64,000 bases of DNA, taken from contig CAWBVU010000001.1 of NCBI GenBank assembly GCA_963792405.1, positions 62,001 to 126,000 on the forward strand, in the 5' to 3' direction. Both the position numbers and the translations under genes were made by a program. Position 1 is the first letter of the stretch, and each line of letters begins with the position of its first letter. The stretch is from SZUA-442 sp963792405 (lineage in GTDB: Bacteria; Actinomycetota; Acidimicrobiia; Spongiisociales; UBA5794). Under the pieces are notes generated by a model that worked only from the letters and a program-made list of their open reading frames with translations, searched no databases and was not told the origin of the DNA. This document shows positions 17,728 through 25,860 of this stretch, piece by piece.

Positions 17728-18207
17728 TCAGTAGGCGCCACCGAGCTTCGTGTGGTCCCACGACGTGACCTTCACGGGATGGACCACGACGGCGGTGTTC
17801 TTGTGCGCATGGGGGCCGAAGGCCGCCTCGAGGGCGTCGGCGTCGAGCTCGACGGGGGCGTCACCCACCATCGGGTACCGGGCGGCGAGCCTCCCGTAGA
17901 TACCGAGCACATAGTCGGGATCGTCGATGAGCTCGGCCTCCGCCTCGATCATGACCCCGCGCAGCTCGTCGTAGGAGCTCCCCGTCTCGACCAGCACGGT
18001 GAGTCTCGGATCGCGCCGGAGGTTGACGATCTTCTGGGACTTCGTGAAGGATCGGAAGACGATTCGCCCGTCCTCCATCACGAACCACATCGGGGTCAGG
18101 TGGGGCACACCCTTCCGGCCGATCGTGGCGATCTGGAGGATCTTGGCACCGGATGAGAGGAACTCGACGACTTCGTCGTCGGTCATGGTGATGTCCTTGC
18201 GCGCCAT
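17728..18207 (-). CDS. PPOX-class (pyridoxamine oxidase-like) F420/flavin-binding protein
   Basis: A 159-residue split-barrel protein. It has the actinobacterial PPOX pattern: FLSSGAKILQIATIGRKGVPHLTPMWFV, VFRSFTKSQKIVNLRRDPRLTVLVETG and ELRGVMIEAEAEL. Members reduce small molecules with F420H2, or bind FMN or heme. The sequence does not settle which cofactor is used. It runs convergent with the small membrane gene and divergent from panB. A TAGGTT hexamer 6 nt before the ATG and no Shine-Dalgarno suggest a leaderless transcript. Confidence 0.85.
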   Translation of the reverse strand: MARKDITMTDDEVVEFLSSGAKILQIATIGRKGVPHLTPMWFVMEDGRIVFRSFTKSQKIVNLRRDPRLTVLVETGSSYDELRGVMIEAEAELIDDPDYVLGIYGRLAARYPMVGDAPVELDADALEAAFGPHAHKNTAVVVHPVKVTSWDHTKLGGAY

Positions 18208-18213
18208 GACCGC

Positions 18214-18219
18214 AACCTA
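18214..18219 (-). promoter_or_regulatory. Leaderless -10 element of the PPOX gene
   Basis: TAGGTT on the minus strand, 6 nt before the start codon at 18207. Confidence 0.5.
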
Positions 18220-18260
18220 GCCCGGCGGGGATCGCCGTGCCGTCGGGGACCCCGATCGTC

Positions 18261-18387
18261 TACCATTCCCTACGAGCTCAGGACACGGGCGACCCCCGGG
18301 GCGGCTGAGGTCCATGCCGGGCTCGACGGAACGAACTCCGGTCAGCGTCCCCCAACCCGTCGTGGTGGGGAGAAGGGAACCGATCTC
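18261..18387 (+). promoter_or_regulatory. panB promoter and approximately 115-nt 5' leader, possibly structured
   Basis: A TACCAT -10-like box is at 18261-18266. The following leader contains GC-rich self-complementary stretches (CCCCCGGGGC near 18293, and CCCCAACC ... GGTGGGG just before the ribosome-binding site GAAGGGA). The last hairpin could mask translation. I compared it by memory with known riboswitch classes and recognise none. Confidence 0.35.
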
Positions 18388-19272
18388 ATGGCCTCCAAGG
18401 TCACCGCGCCGCAGGTGCGTGCCCGCAAGGGCGGGGCGAAGCTCAAGATGGTCACGGCCTACGACGCGCCCACCGCGCGCATCGCCGACCGCGCTGGCGC
18501 GGACATCATCCTCGTCGGGGATTCCGTTGCGAACGTCGTCCTCGGGTTCGAGGACACCCTCGCGGTGTCGGTCGACATCATGGTCCACCACACCGCCGCC
18601 GTCGCGAGGGTGAAGCCGGACGCGCTGATCGTCGGTGACATGCCGTGGCTGTCGTACCACACGTCTGTCGAGGACACGGTCGCCAATGCGGGCCGCCTCG
18701 TGCGCGAGGGCGGGGCGGGAGCGGTCAAGCTCGAGGGCGGCCGCAAGCGCCTTCCGATGATCAGCGCCGTCCTCGACGCCGAGATCCCCGTCATGGGCCA
18801 TCTCGGTCTGACCCCGCAGTCGCTCCACGCCATGGGCGGCTACCGGGTGCAGGGCAAGGAGGCCCAGGCAGCCTATGAGCTCATCTCGGATGCCCATGCC
18901 CTCGAGGACGCTGGCGTATTCGCGATCGTGCTCGAGGGAGTGCCGGACGTGGTCGCAGAGATCGTGACCAGGGAGCTCGCCATCCCGACGATCGGGATCG
19001 GCGCGGGCGCCAATTGCGACGGCCAGGTGCTCGTGTTCCACGACGTCACCGGCCTCGGCGCAGGAGAGTACGTCCCCAAGTTCGTGCGCAGCTATGCGAC
19101 CCTCGCCGACGATGCGGTGGCGGCGCTCGAGTCCTTCTTCGCGGACGTCGAGTCCGGCGCCTTCCCCGCGGAGGCCGAGACCTACCACATGTCAGCGGAG
19201 TCCGAGGAGATCCTCCGCAACCTGGCCCGGACCGCCGACGACATCCTCGCCGACGAGGCGATGGGGTCCTGA
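18388..19272 (+). CDS. panB: 3-methyl-2-oxobutanoate hydroxymethyltransferase
   Basis: First committed step of pantothenate and coenzyme A synthesis: transfers a hydroxymethyl group from 5,10-methylene-THF to alpha-ketoisovalerate. The 294-residue TIM-barrel has the family landmarks MVTAYDAPTARIADRAGAD, LVGDSVANVVLGFEDT, VGDMPWLSYH, KLEGG, VMGHLGLTPQS, and IGIGAGANCDGQVLVFHD with the metal and substrate residues. The ATG is preceded by GAAGGGA, so unlike many neighbours it has a real leader. Its substrate methylene-THF links it loosely to the C1 genes at 4-12 kb. No panC or panD is nearby. Confidence 0.95.
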   Translation: MASKVTAPQVRARKGGAKLKMVTAYDAPTARIADRAGADIILVGDSVANVVLGFEDTLAVSVDIMVHHTAAVARVKPDALIVGDMPWLSYHTSVEDTVANAGRLVREGGAGAVKLEGGRKRLPMISAVLDAEIPVMGHLGLTPQSLHAMGGYRVQGKEAQAAYELISDAHALEDAGVFAIVLEGVPDVVAEIVTRELAIPTIGIGAGANCDGQVLVFHDVTGLGAGEYVPKFVRSYATLADDAVAALESFFADVESGAFPAEAETYHMSAESEEILRNLARTADDILADEAMGS

Positions 19273-19288
19273 CCCGGCCCCCAGGCGG

Positions 19289-19813
19289 TCAGCCGTATCG
19301 GGTCCGGTAGACGAGCTTCACCGCCCCGTTCGGGAACGCACACGACTCGACGAGGTCCAGTGGGACCGCGAGGGCACGGGTGAAGAGGGGCACCCCCGAG
19401 CCGAGCACGACGGGCATCACGTACAGCTCGAGCGTGTCGACGGCGCCCTGATCGATCGCATCCGTGATGACCTCGCCCCCTCCGACGATCCACACCCGGC
19501 CGTCGATCGACGACGCGAACGCACGAACGGCCTCCCCCGTCGGGGCCGAGGAGAACGTGAGGTTCGCACCCTCCGCCGTTGCCAGGTCGCGCGAGGTCAG
19601 CACGAGTCCGGGGATCGAACCGTACGGCCAGCCCCACCCGAGGACCTGCGCATAGGTGCGGCCGCCGAGGACCACGCCACCGATGGTCGAGATGAAGCCG
19701 TGGAAGTCGTAGTCGTCCGAGCCGAAGTCGTCGAGGAACGTCACGGTCCCGTCGTCGTGCGCGAGGTATCCGTCGAGGCTGACGGCGACATAGGCGACGA
19801 CTTCGGATGCCAT
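19289..19813 (-). CDS. Dihydrofolate reductase/RibD C-terminal-like reductase
   Basis: A 174-residue NAD(P)H-binding protein of the RibD_C/DHFR-like family, common in actinobacteria. The N-terminus reads VAYVAVSLDGYLAHDDG, followed by GGVVLGGRTYAQVLG and the nucleotide-binding segment VWIVGGGEVITDAI. The C-terminus LELYVMPVVLGSGVPLF matches the family. It is probably not a true folate reductase, because the DHFR substrate Asp/Glu motif is absent; the substrate is unknown. ATG 19813 has TACCGT 6 nt upstream and no Shine-Dalgarno. Runs convergent with panB. Confidence 0.85.
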   Translation of the reverse strand: MASEVVAYVAVSLDGYLAHDDGTVTFLDDFGSDDYDFHGFISTIGGVVLGGRTYAQVLGWGWPYGSIPGLVLTSRDLATAEGANLTFSSAPTGEAVRAFASSIDGRVWIVGGGEVITDAIDQGAVDTLELYVMPVVLGSGVPLFTRALAVPLDLVESCAFPNGAVKLVYRTRYG

Positions 19814-19819
19814 GGCGCC

Positions 19820-19825
19820 ACGGTA
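19820..19825 (-). promoter_or_regulatory. Leaderless -10 element of the RibD/DHFR-like gene
   Basis: TACCGT on the minus strand, 6 nt before the ATG at 19813. Confidence 0.5.
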
Positions 19826-19865
19826 CTCCGCACGGGTCGAGCCCACACGGGATGTCGGAGCGACC

Positions 19866-20987
19866 TCAGAAGCTGCGGCGGTAGGTGTCCATCTCCTCGA
19901 CGCGTGCCCTCGCCATCTCGATGGCTGCACGTCTCGGCTGGATGCCGTCGACGATCGCCCGCTGGAGCACCTCGTGGGTGTTGGCCCTGATCTTCTCCTC
20001 GATCGCGAGGAAGGCCTCCCGCTCGGAGCCGCCCGCGTACTCCACGGCGCCGCAGATCACACCCCCTGCGTTCGCGATGAAGTCGGGGATCACCATGATC
20101 CCCCGATCGTGGAAGATCGCCTCGGCCTCCGCCGTTGCGGGGATGTTGGCCCCCTGGACGATGACCTTCGCCCTGACCTCGCCCGCGTTCGCGCCCGTGA
20201 ACACGTCGGGCCTGGCCGCAGGCACCCAGATGTCACAGTCGAGCCCGATCAGCGCGCTCCCCGGAACGGACTCGCCTCCGGGGAACTCGCTGACGGCGTG
20301 GCCCCCGTCCTTGAACGAGATGAGCTTCTCGAGGTCGAGGCCGTCCGGGTTGACGACCGCGCCCCTGCTGTCGGAGACGCCGACGATCACGGCGCCCCTC
20401 TCGGCGAGGAACCTCGCAGCGTGGATGCCGACCGCACCGAATCCCTGGACCACGACGCCGGCCCCACCGATCCGGACGGCGCCCATCTCCTCTGCGACCT
20501 CCGTGGCGATCGCCACACCGAACCCGGTGGCGCCGAGCGTGTCGAGGGGGATGCCGCCCATCACCGGGGGCAGGCCGACGACGCGGCCGATCTCGTCGTG
20601 GATCTGCGCCATGTTCGCCTCGGTGAGCCCCATGTCGGGTCCGGGGATGTAGTCGGTGATGTCGCGCATCGCCTGGGCGAAGGCGCGGACGAGGCGCTCC
20701 TTCTCGGCATCCGACATGTCGGGATCCGCGAGGATGCCGCTCTTCGCGCCACCGTGACGCAGGCCGGCGGCGGCGTTCTTGAAGGTCATCGCCCTCGCCA
20801 GGCGGAAGACCTCCTCGAGGCTGATGTCGGTGGCCATCCGGATGCCGCCGATGGCGGGTCCCGCAGCCGTGTTGTCGACGACGAGGATCGCCCGGAGCCC
20901 GACGGAGGGATTGCGGAGGAAGACGATCTTCTCTGGCCCGAGATCGTCGGAGAGCTGACTCCACTCGACTTCCATGCCTGATGTCAC
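19866..20987 (-). CDS. Glu/Leu/Phe/Val dehydrogenase
   Basis: NAD(P)-dependent oxidative deaminase of an amino acid to its 2-oxo acid. The 373-residue protein has the catalytic-Lys segment LRHGGAKSGI, the PGPDMGLTEANM substrate region, and a Rossmann domain (VVVQGFGAVGIHAARFLAERGAVIVGVSDS), then VIVQGANIPATAEAEAIFHDRGIMVIPDFIANAGGVICG. It is shorter than typical hexameric GDHs (around 415), nearer the leucine/phenylalanine dehydrogenases. The specific substrate is not decidable by eye. GTG 20987 is chosen because AAGGAGG lies 5 nt before it; ATG 20975 is the alternative. Confidence 0.88.
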   Translation of the reverse strand: MTSGMEVEWSQLSDDLGPEKIVFLRNPSVGLRAILVVDNTAAGPAIGGIRMATDISLEEVFRLARAMTFKNAAAGLRHGGAKSGILADPDMSDAEKERLVRAFAQAMRDITDYIPGPDMGLTEANMAQIHDEIGRVVGLPPVMGGIPLDTLGATGFGVAIATEVAEEMGAVRIGGAGVVVQGFGAVGIHAARFLAERGAVIVGVSDSRGAVVNPDGLDLEKLISFKDGGHAVSEFPGGESVPGSALIGLDCDIWVPAARPDVFTGANAGEVRAKVIVQGANIPATAEAEAIFHDRGIMVIPDFIANAGGVICGAVEYAGGSEREAFLAIEEKIRANTHEVLQRAIVDGIQPRRAAIEMARARVEEMDTYRRSF

Positions 20988-21138
20988 GACGACCTCCTTC
21001 GGGGTCAACGAGCCGTACAGGTCGATTATCCGACCCGACGACGTCGCGCGGGAGGGGCGCCGAACAGACATCGGCGGCGGGTCCGGGAAGCGATGGCCTC
21101 GGGAGCCGTGACGCGGCGAACTACGACGGACCCTGGGG

Positions 21139-21144
21139 TACCGT
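21139..21144 (+). promoter_or_regulatory. Leaderless -10 element of the DUF192 lipoprotein gene
   Basis: TACCGT, 6 nt before the ATG at 21151. Confidence 0.5.
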
Positions 21145-21150
21145 CGCCCG

Positions 21151-21696
21151 ATGGGCTCGATCCCACGGTATGCGGCCGCCATCGTCGCCATCGCCCTCGT
21201 GGCCGTGGCGTGCACGAGCGACGATGTCGACGGGACATCGAGCCCCGCATCACCCGAGCAGACGACCACCACCCTCGCCTCCTCCACCGCCGGCGACGAA
21301 GCGATCGTCGTCCCGCCCCGGCTCGCCGGGTTCGAGGTCGACGAGGTGGCCGTCGGCGACCGCAGGCTCCTCCTCGCGATCGCGGACAGTCCCGACCTTC
21401 GTGCCCAGGGTCTCATGGGCGTGACGGACCTCGGCGACCTGGACGGGATGCTGTTCTACTGGCGGCATGAGGCAGGCGGCGGCTTCTGGATGAAGGACAC
21501 GCTCGTCCCGCTCGACATCGTCTGGTTCCTCGAGGACGGTACGTTCGCGGGGCGGGCCTCGATGGTGCCGTGCATCGAGGATCCCTGCCCCACCTACTCG
21601 CCAGGGGCGGGCGTCGACTACCGCTACGCGATCGAGGCGGCTCCCGGTGGCCTCGACTGGGTCGACGAGTCCACGGTGATCGCCTACAGCGACTGA
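21151..21696 (+). CDS. DUF192-family lipoprotein
   Basis: A 181-residue exported protein. A signal peptide ends in the lipobox LVAVAC (Cys about residue 21), followed by a Thr/Ser linker (EQTTTTLASS). The DUF192 domain fills residues about 55-175: LLLAIADSPDLRAQGLMGVTDLGDLDGMLFYW, FWMKDTLVPLDIVWF and the ending with a GVDYRYAIEAAPGG turn. DUF192 proteins are small beta-barrels of unknown role found attached to membranes. Followed after 39 nt by the HhH-GPD gene on the same strand, which has its own promoter box. Confidence 0.88.
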   Translation: MGSIPRYAAAIVAIALVAVACTSDDVDGTSSPASPEQTTTTLASSTAGDEAIVVPPRLAGFEVDEVAVGDRRLLLAIADSPDLRAQGLMGVTDLGDLDGMLFYWRHEAGGGFWMKDTLVPLDIVWFLEDGTFAGRASMVPCIEDPCPTYSPGAGVDYRYAIEAAPGGLDWVDESTVIAYSD

Positions 21697-21723
21697 CCCG
21701 TTCCGATCGTCGATGGGTGCTGG

Positions 21724-21729
21724 TACCTT
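21724..21729 (+). promoter_or_regulatory. Leaderless -10 element of the HhH-GPD gene
   Basis: TACCTT, 6 nt before the ATG at 21736. Confidence 0.5.
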
Positions 21730-21735
21730 CGGGCC

Positions 21736-22284
21736 ATGCCGACGCTCCACTTCACCGACGCCCCAGACGCCAATGCCGTCCTCGCCGACAACCACTTCGC
21801 CCTGCTCGTGGGGATGACGCTGTACCAGCAGGTTCCCGTGGAGAAGGCCTTCGCCGGTCCGGCGGTGCTCGCCGGCAGGATCGACGTGCCCCTCGAGGCG
21901 AAGGCCATCGCAGCGATCGACCCCGACGTGCTCGAGCGGGCCTTCACGGAGAAGCCCGCCCTGCACCGATTCCCCTCGAACATGGCGAGACGCGTCCAGG
22001 CCGTCGCCTCGTACATCACCGACACCTACGGAGGCGATGTCACCGCCCTGTGGAGGGACGCAATGTCAGCCGATGAGCTGCTGGCGAGGATCGAGGGGAT
22101 CCCCGGCTTCGGCGAGTACAAGGCACGGGTCTACGCCGCCGTCCTCGCCCGGCAGTTCGGGATCGCCCCGTCCGGATGGGAGGCGCACCTCCCCGACTGG
22201 CCGAACATCTCCGAGGTCGACTCGGAGGCGAGCCGCGCCGAGATGAAGGAACGCAAGAAGGCCTGGAAGGGCCAGCAGGCCTGA
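21736..22284 (+). CDS. HhH-GPD-type base-excision repair protein
   Basis: A 182-residue protein of the small actinobacterial HhH-GPD group. It carries the helical LLVGMTLYQQVPVEKAFAGP segment, where DNA glycosylases have their Gln-rich wedge, and the helix-hairpin-helix LLARIEGIPGFGEYKARVY near residues 118-136. It lacks the iron-sulfur cysteines of endonuclease III. The C-terminus is Lys-rich. Substrate unknown; the fold implies DNA-base removal or DNA binding. It runs convergent with the SGNH lipoprotein gene. Confidence 0.85.
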   Translation: MPTLHFTDAPDANAVLADNHFALLVGMTLYQQVPVEKAFAGPAVLAGRIDVPLEAKAIAAIDPDVLERAFTEKPALHRFPSNMARRVQAVASYITDTYGGDVTALWRDAMSADELLARIEGIPGFGEYKARVYAAVLARQFGIAPSGWEAHLPDWPNISEVDSEASRAEMKERKKAWKGQQA

Positions 22285-22304
22285 CCCGGCCCGATCCGCG
22301 CCCT

Positions 22305-22325
22305 CCCTCCCGACGACGAGGAGGG
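22305..22325. terminator. Possible bidirectional terminator hairpin
   Basis: CCCTCC and GGAGGG form a 6-bp stem around a 9-nt loop in the 48-nt gap between the convergent HhH-GPD and SGNH genes. Short stem and no T-tract, so tentative. Confidence 0.35.
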
Positions 22326-22332
22326 ACGGTCG

Positions 22333-23241
22333 TCAGTCCTCGAGGGGGATCCAGCCAGGGAACACGGCCTCGGCGATCAGTTCACCCATGATGACGCGTC
22401 CGGGCTGCTTCGGGTGGACGCCGTCGGCGGCGAAGAGGTCGTCGCGGTCCCTCGTGACCGAGTACCAGTCGACCAGCACCGCGTTGCCATGGCGGGCGAC
22501 GCCCTCGGCGATCTCGGTGTTCGACGTCGCCTCCCACGGTCGCGGCACCCTGACGTTGACGAAGGCCACGAGGGGGACGTCCTTGGCGACCTCCATCACC
22601 TCGTCGAAGTGTCGTGCCTGGACGGGGCCGTTGGTGCCGAGGCCGATGATGATCAGCTCGGGTGGGTTGGCCCGTTGGAGGAGCGACCGCACCAGGTCGG
22701 GGGCGGCGAGGAACTGGCGTGAGACGGTGGCATCGACGATCCCCTCCCCGATGCGCTTCTCGATCTCGGGCTTTGCGCCGAGCATCACCGAATCACCGAT
22801 CGCAGCGGCCCAACCGTCGCTCGGCGTGAACGTGTAGGTGATGCGCCTTGTCGTGGTCATGCCGGAGGGCGATGTCGTCGACACCACCACCGTCGTGTCA
22901 CCGATCGTGTTGAAGGTCGGCGCCTCTGCGAACGCCCCGTCGGCTTGGACCTCCACCTCGATGCCGTCGATCGTGACCGTCGCCTCCGGATCGGTCGTGC
23001 CGGACAACGTCCGGACGTAGGTGTCGACGACGTCGCCCGGCTCGATCGAGGTCGAGAGCGTGGGGGGCTCGTCGGGAGCCTCGGTGGTCGTCGTCTCGGC
23101 GATCGTGGTCGACGTGGTGGGCGGGGGCAGGGTGGTGATGGGCGCCGCGCTGGTCGTCGTGGGATCCTCGGCGGTGGCGGACGATGCGCACGCGGTGGCG
23201 ACGAGCGCGATGGCGACGAGGGGGAGAGCGAAGCGGTTCAC
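22333..23241 (-). CDS. SGNH-hydrolase-type lipoprotein with Thr-rich linker
   Basis: A 302-residue protein starting with GTG. A signal peptide with lipobox LVATAC anchors it outside. A linker of Thr/Ser/Pro (about residues 24-60) follows, then a beta-rich segment (TVTIDGIEVEVQADGAF), and from about residue 145 an SGNH esterase domain. Its blocks are AAIGDSVMLGA (nucleophile Ser), IGLGTNG (oxyanion Asn) and AADGVHPKQPG (Asp-His). The SGNH domain closely resembles that at the C-terminus of the divergent acyltransferase at 23381, sharing IVDATVSRQF and FDEVM. A role in removing or exchanging acyl groups on envelope glycans is plausible but not shown. Confidence 0.85.
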   Translation of the reverse strand: MNRFALPLVAIALVATACASSATAEDPTTTSAAPITTLPPPTTSTTIAETTTTEAPDEPPTLSTSIEPGDVVDTYVRTLSGTTDPEATVTIDGIEVEVQADGAFAEAPTFNTIGDTTVVVSTTSPSGMTTTRRITYTFTPSDGWAAAIGDSVMLGAKPEIEKRIGEGIVDATVSRQFLAAPDLVRSLLQRANPPELIIIGLGTNGPVQARHFDEVMEVAKDVPLVAFVNVRVPRPWEATSNTEIAEGVARHGNAVLVDWYSVTRDRDDLFAADGVHPKQPGRVIMGELIAEAVFPGWIPLED

Positions 23242-23380
23242 TCCGGGGAGTCTGGTGCCGATGGGGGGATATCGGTTCGTCGCGGCGCAACGACGCCGAT
23301 CGCCGCAGATCGCGTCCCCCGCCGCGGCACCCTGGGGATATCATCGGGGAAGCACAGGAACACCGCCCGCACCAACGATC

Positions 23381-25351
23381 GTGACCACACCCACAACGTC
23401 CACACACGGTGCGGATCTCGTTCCGCCCGAGCGTCTGCCCTTCATGCCGGGCATCGATGGCCTGCGCGCCATCGCGGTCATGGCGGTCCTCTTCTACCAC
23501 GCGGATGTCGCATGGGCCCGGGGCGGGTTCCTCGGCGTCGAGGTCTTCTTCGTGATCTCGGGCTATCTGATCACGTCACTCCTGCTCGTCGAGTGGCTCC
23601 GCACGGGCACGATCGGCGTCAGGGCGTTCTGGATCCGCAGGGCGAGGCGACTCCTCCCCGCAGTGTTCCTCCTGCTCGCGGTGGTGTCGGCCGCGGCGAT
23701 CCTCGTGTACCACGACACCCTCGAGCGGATGTTCGGCGACGTGATCGCCGCATCCGGCTACGTCACCAACTGGTTCCTGATCGTCCGCGAGGTGTCCTAC
23801 TTCGAGACCTTCGGTCGGCCGCCGCTGTTGCAGCACCTCTGGTCGCTGTCGGTGGAGGAGCAGTTCTACGTGCTGTGGCCGCTGGTCTTCTCCGTCGGCA
23901 TGGCGCTGTTCCGCCGAGGGGGTCACCGACGCACGATCCGCTCCTTCCTCGGCCTGACCCTGCTGGGGATCATCGGTTCCACGATCCTCATGGCCGTCCT
24001 GTTCACACCGTACGAGGATCCGTCGAGGGTCTACTACGGGACCGATACGCGTGCGGCGGGCCTCCTCGTCGGCGTCGCCCTCGCCCTCGTCTGGATGCCC
24101 TGGCGCCTCCCCCGATCCATCGCCGCGGGCTCGAAGCGACTCCTGAACTCTGCAGGGGGCATCGGGATGGTCGGCCTGCTCATCGTCCTCTCGCGCATGG
24201 ATGAGTTCTCGCCCTTCCTGTATCGCGGAGGGTTCCTGCTCACCTCCATCCTCACGGCGATCGTCATCGCGGTGACGGTGCACCCGGCGGCGTCGATGGC
24301 ACCACTCCTCGACCGCCCGGCGATGCGCTGGATCGGCACCCGCAGCTACGGCATCTACCTGTGGCACTGGCCGATCTTCATGATCACGCGGCCCGGTATC
24401 GATCTCGCGGGGAACGCGTACCTCACCTTCGTGATGCGGACCGCGCTCACGTTCGCATTCGCCGAGGCGTCCTACCGATTCGTCGAGTCCCCGATCCGCC
24501 ACAAGGGCTTCCGCGGGTGGGTGGCGGACGTTCGGCGTGCTGCAGGCGTCACGACGGTGCGCGGTGGCTCCATCATCGCCGCAGGCGCGTTCGTGTCGAT
24601 GGTGCTGCTCGTCGCAGGACTCGCATGGGGCAGCTTCGTGCGCCAGGGACCCGTCACCCTGGCCTCCGAGGCGGTGGGCGACGAGGTGGGCGTCGTCGTT
24701 GACGTCGGTGAGACGGGGGCCCCCGAGAGCGCGACCGCGGACACGTCGGCCACGACCACCACCGTCGTGGAACCGACCCCCGCCCCTGCCCCTCCGACCA
24801 CTGGTGCACGGGCGCCCGACGGCGCCGGATCGGTGGACACGACGACCACCGCCGCGGATGGGCCGTACGCCGCACCCGATCCCCTCCCCTCGGTCGCGAT
24901 CATCGGGGATTCGGTCCTCGCCGGCGCACAAGCGTCGGTCGATGAGGCGATCGAGAATCCGCTCATCATCGATGCCACGGTCAGTCGCCAGTTCAAGCAC
25001 GCGGCGTCGGTCGTCGCTGACCTCAGGGCGTCGGGAACGCTCGGCAGCGTCGTGGTCATCCACCTCGGCACCAACGGTGCGTTCAGCGACGCGACCTTCG
25101 ACGAGGTCATGGCGTCGGTGAGCGACGTCGAGCGCGTGATCCTCGTCACGGCCAAGGTGCCGAGGCGCTGGGAGGAGCGCGTCAACGCCGCGATCGCCTC
25201 GGGGGCGCAGCGCCACCCATCCGTCGAGGTCCTCGACTGGCACGCCATCGCCGCTCCGCACCCCGAGTGGTTCCGCGACGACCAGGTCCATCTCAACCGT
25301 GACGGCATGGCCGCCTACGGCGAGGCGCTCGACGAGGCGATCAACCGCTGA
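23381..25351 (+). CDS. Acyltransferase 3 with C-terminal SGNH domain (OatA/OafA type)
   Basis: A 656-residue membrane O-acyltransferase. The N-terminal acyltransferase-3 domain has 10-11 hydrophobic helices beginning MPGIDGLRAIAVMAVLFYHAD (part of the catalytic His region), GGFLGVEVFFVISGYLIT and LQHLWSLSVEEQFYVLWPL. After a last helix near residue 430 and a Pro/Thr linker comes an extracellular SGNH domain (VAIIGDSVLAGA, HLGTNGAF, RDDQVHLNRDG). Such fusions O-acetylate peptidoglycan or surface sugars. GTG 23381 is a conservative start, since earlier starts would overlap the divergent gene. The segment before MPGID is not conserved, so the start is uncertain. Confidence 0.88.
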   Translation: MTTPTTSTHGADLVPPERLPFMPGIDGLRAIAVMAVLFYHADVAWARGGFLGVEVFFVISGYLITSLLLVEWLRTGTIGVRAFWIRRARRLLPAVFLLLAVVSAAAILVYHDTLERMFGDVIAASGYVTNWFLIVREVSYFETFGRPPLLQHLWSLSVEEQFYVLWPLVFSVGMALFRRGGHRRTIRSFLGLTLLGIIGSTILMAVLFTPYEDPSRVYYGTDTRAAGLLVGVALALVWMPWRLPRSIAAGSKRLLNSAGGIGMVGLLIVLSRMDEFSPFLYRGGFLLTSILTAIVIAVTVHPAASMAPLLDRPAMRWIGTRSYGIYLWHWPIFMITRPGIDLAGNAYLTFVMRTALTFAFAEASYRFVESPIRHKGFRGWVADVRRAAGVTTVRGGSIIAAGAFVSMVLLVAGLAWGSFVRQGPVTLASEAVGDEVGVVVDVGETGAPESATADTSATTTTVVEPTPAPAPPTTGARAPDGAGSVDTTTTAADGPYAAPDPLPSVAIIGDSVLAGAQASVDEAIENPLIIDATVSRQFKHAASVVADLRASGTLGSVVVIHLGTNGAFSDATFDEVMASVSDVERVILVTAKVPRRWEERVNAAIASGAQRHPSVEVLDWHAIAAPHPEWFRDDQVHLNRDGMAAYGEALDEAINR

Positions 25352-25478
25352 CCCGGTCGCCCATGGGCGACGAGTCGGTATCACCGCTACACTCCACCCA
25401 TCCATGCGGCTCCCACGCGGTGCCGCCGTGCCCCGAGGGGCGCGTACCGATCCTGCTCCCGCCACACGCGGGGGCCTT

Positions 25479-25489
25479 CCGCACTGCGG
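25479..25489 (+). promoter_or_regulatory. Hairpin in the rpsF leader
   Basis: CCGC-ACT-GCGG forms a tight hairpin ending 9 nt before the rpsF Shine-Dalgarno. Leaders of rpsF in many bacteria carry an S6:S18-binding hairpin for autoregulation; I can see a hairpin in the right place but cannot confirm the motif. Confidence 0.3.
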
Positions 25490-25512
25490 ATGTCCAGAGG
25501 AGGACACATCAC

Positions 25513-25806
25513 ATGCGCTCATATGAGCTGATGGTGATCCATCGCCATGACATGGCTGAGCCCGATGTCAGGAAGTCGGTGGCCGAGATCGAAAAGGCCA
25601 TCGCCGACCGCGAAGGGGTCGTCAAGGACACCGATTTCTGGGGGAAGCGCCGCTTCGCCTATGAGATCAACCACATGAACGAGGGGTACTACTCCGTCAT
25701 CACGTTCGACGGGGACGTAGAGCTCCAGCAGGCACTCGACCGTTCACTCGCCCTCCTGGACTCGGTGGTGCGCCACAAGGTCCTGAGGCTGCCGGAGACG
25801 GCTTGA
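25513..25806 (+). CDS. rpsF: 30S ribosomal protein S6
   Basis: A 97-residue protein of the small ribosomal subunit that dimerises with S18 on the platform of 16S rRNA. MRSYELMVIHRHD starts the ferredoxin-like fold, and FWGKRRFAYEINHMNEGYYSVITF is the family core. ATG 25513 is fixed by GAGGAGG 8 nt before it. First gene of the classical rpsF-ssb-rpsR-rplI cluster, so transcription of all four probably begins upstream; a TACACT -10-like box is at 25388-25393. Confidence 0.96.
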   Translation: MRSYELMVIHRHDMAEPDVRKSVAEIEKAIADREGVVKDTDFWGKRRFAYEINHMNEGYYSVITFDGDVELQQALDRSLALLDSVVRHKVLRLPETA

Positions 25807-25860
25807 TCGTGTCACAGTGACCGCTCACACTGTGGAGCAGGTCGAGAGAAGAGAGATGCA

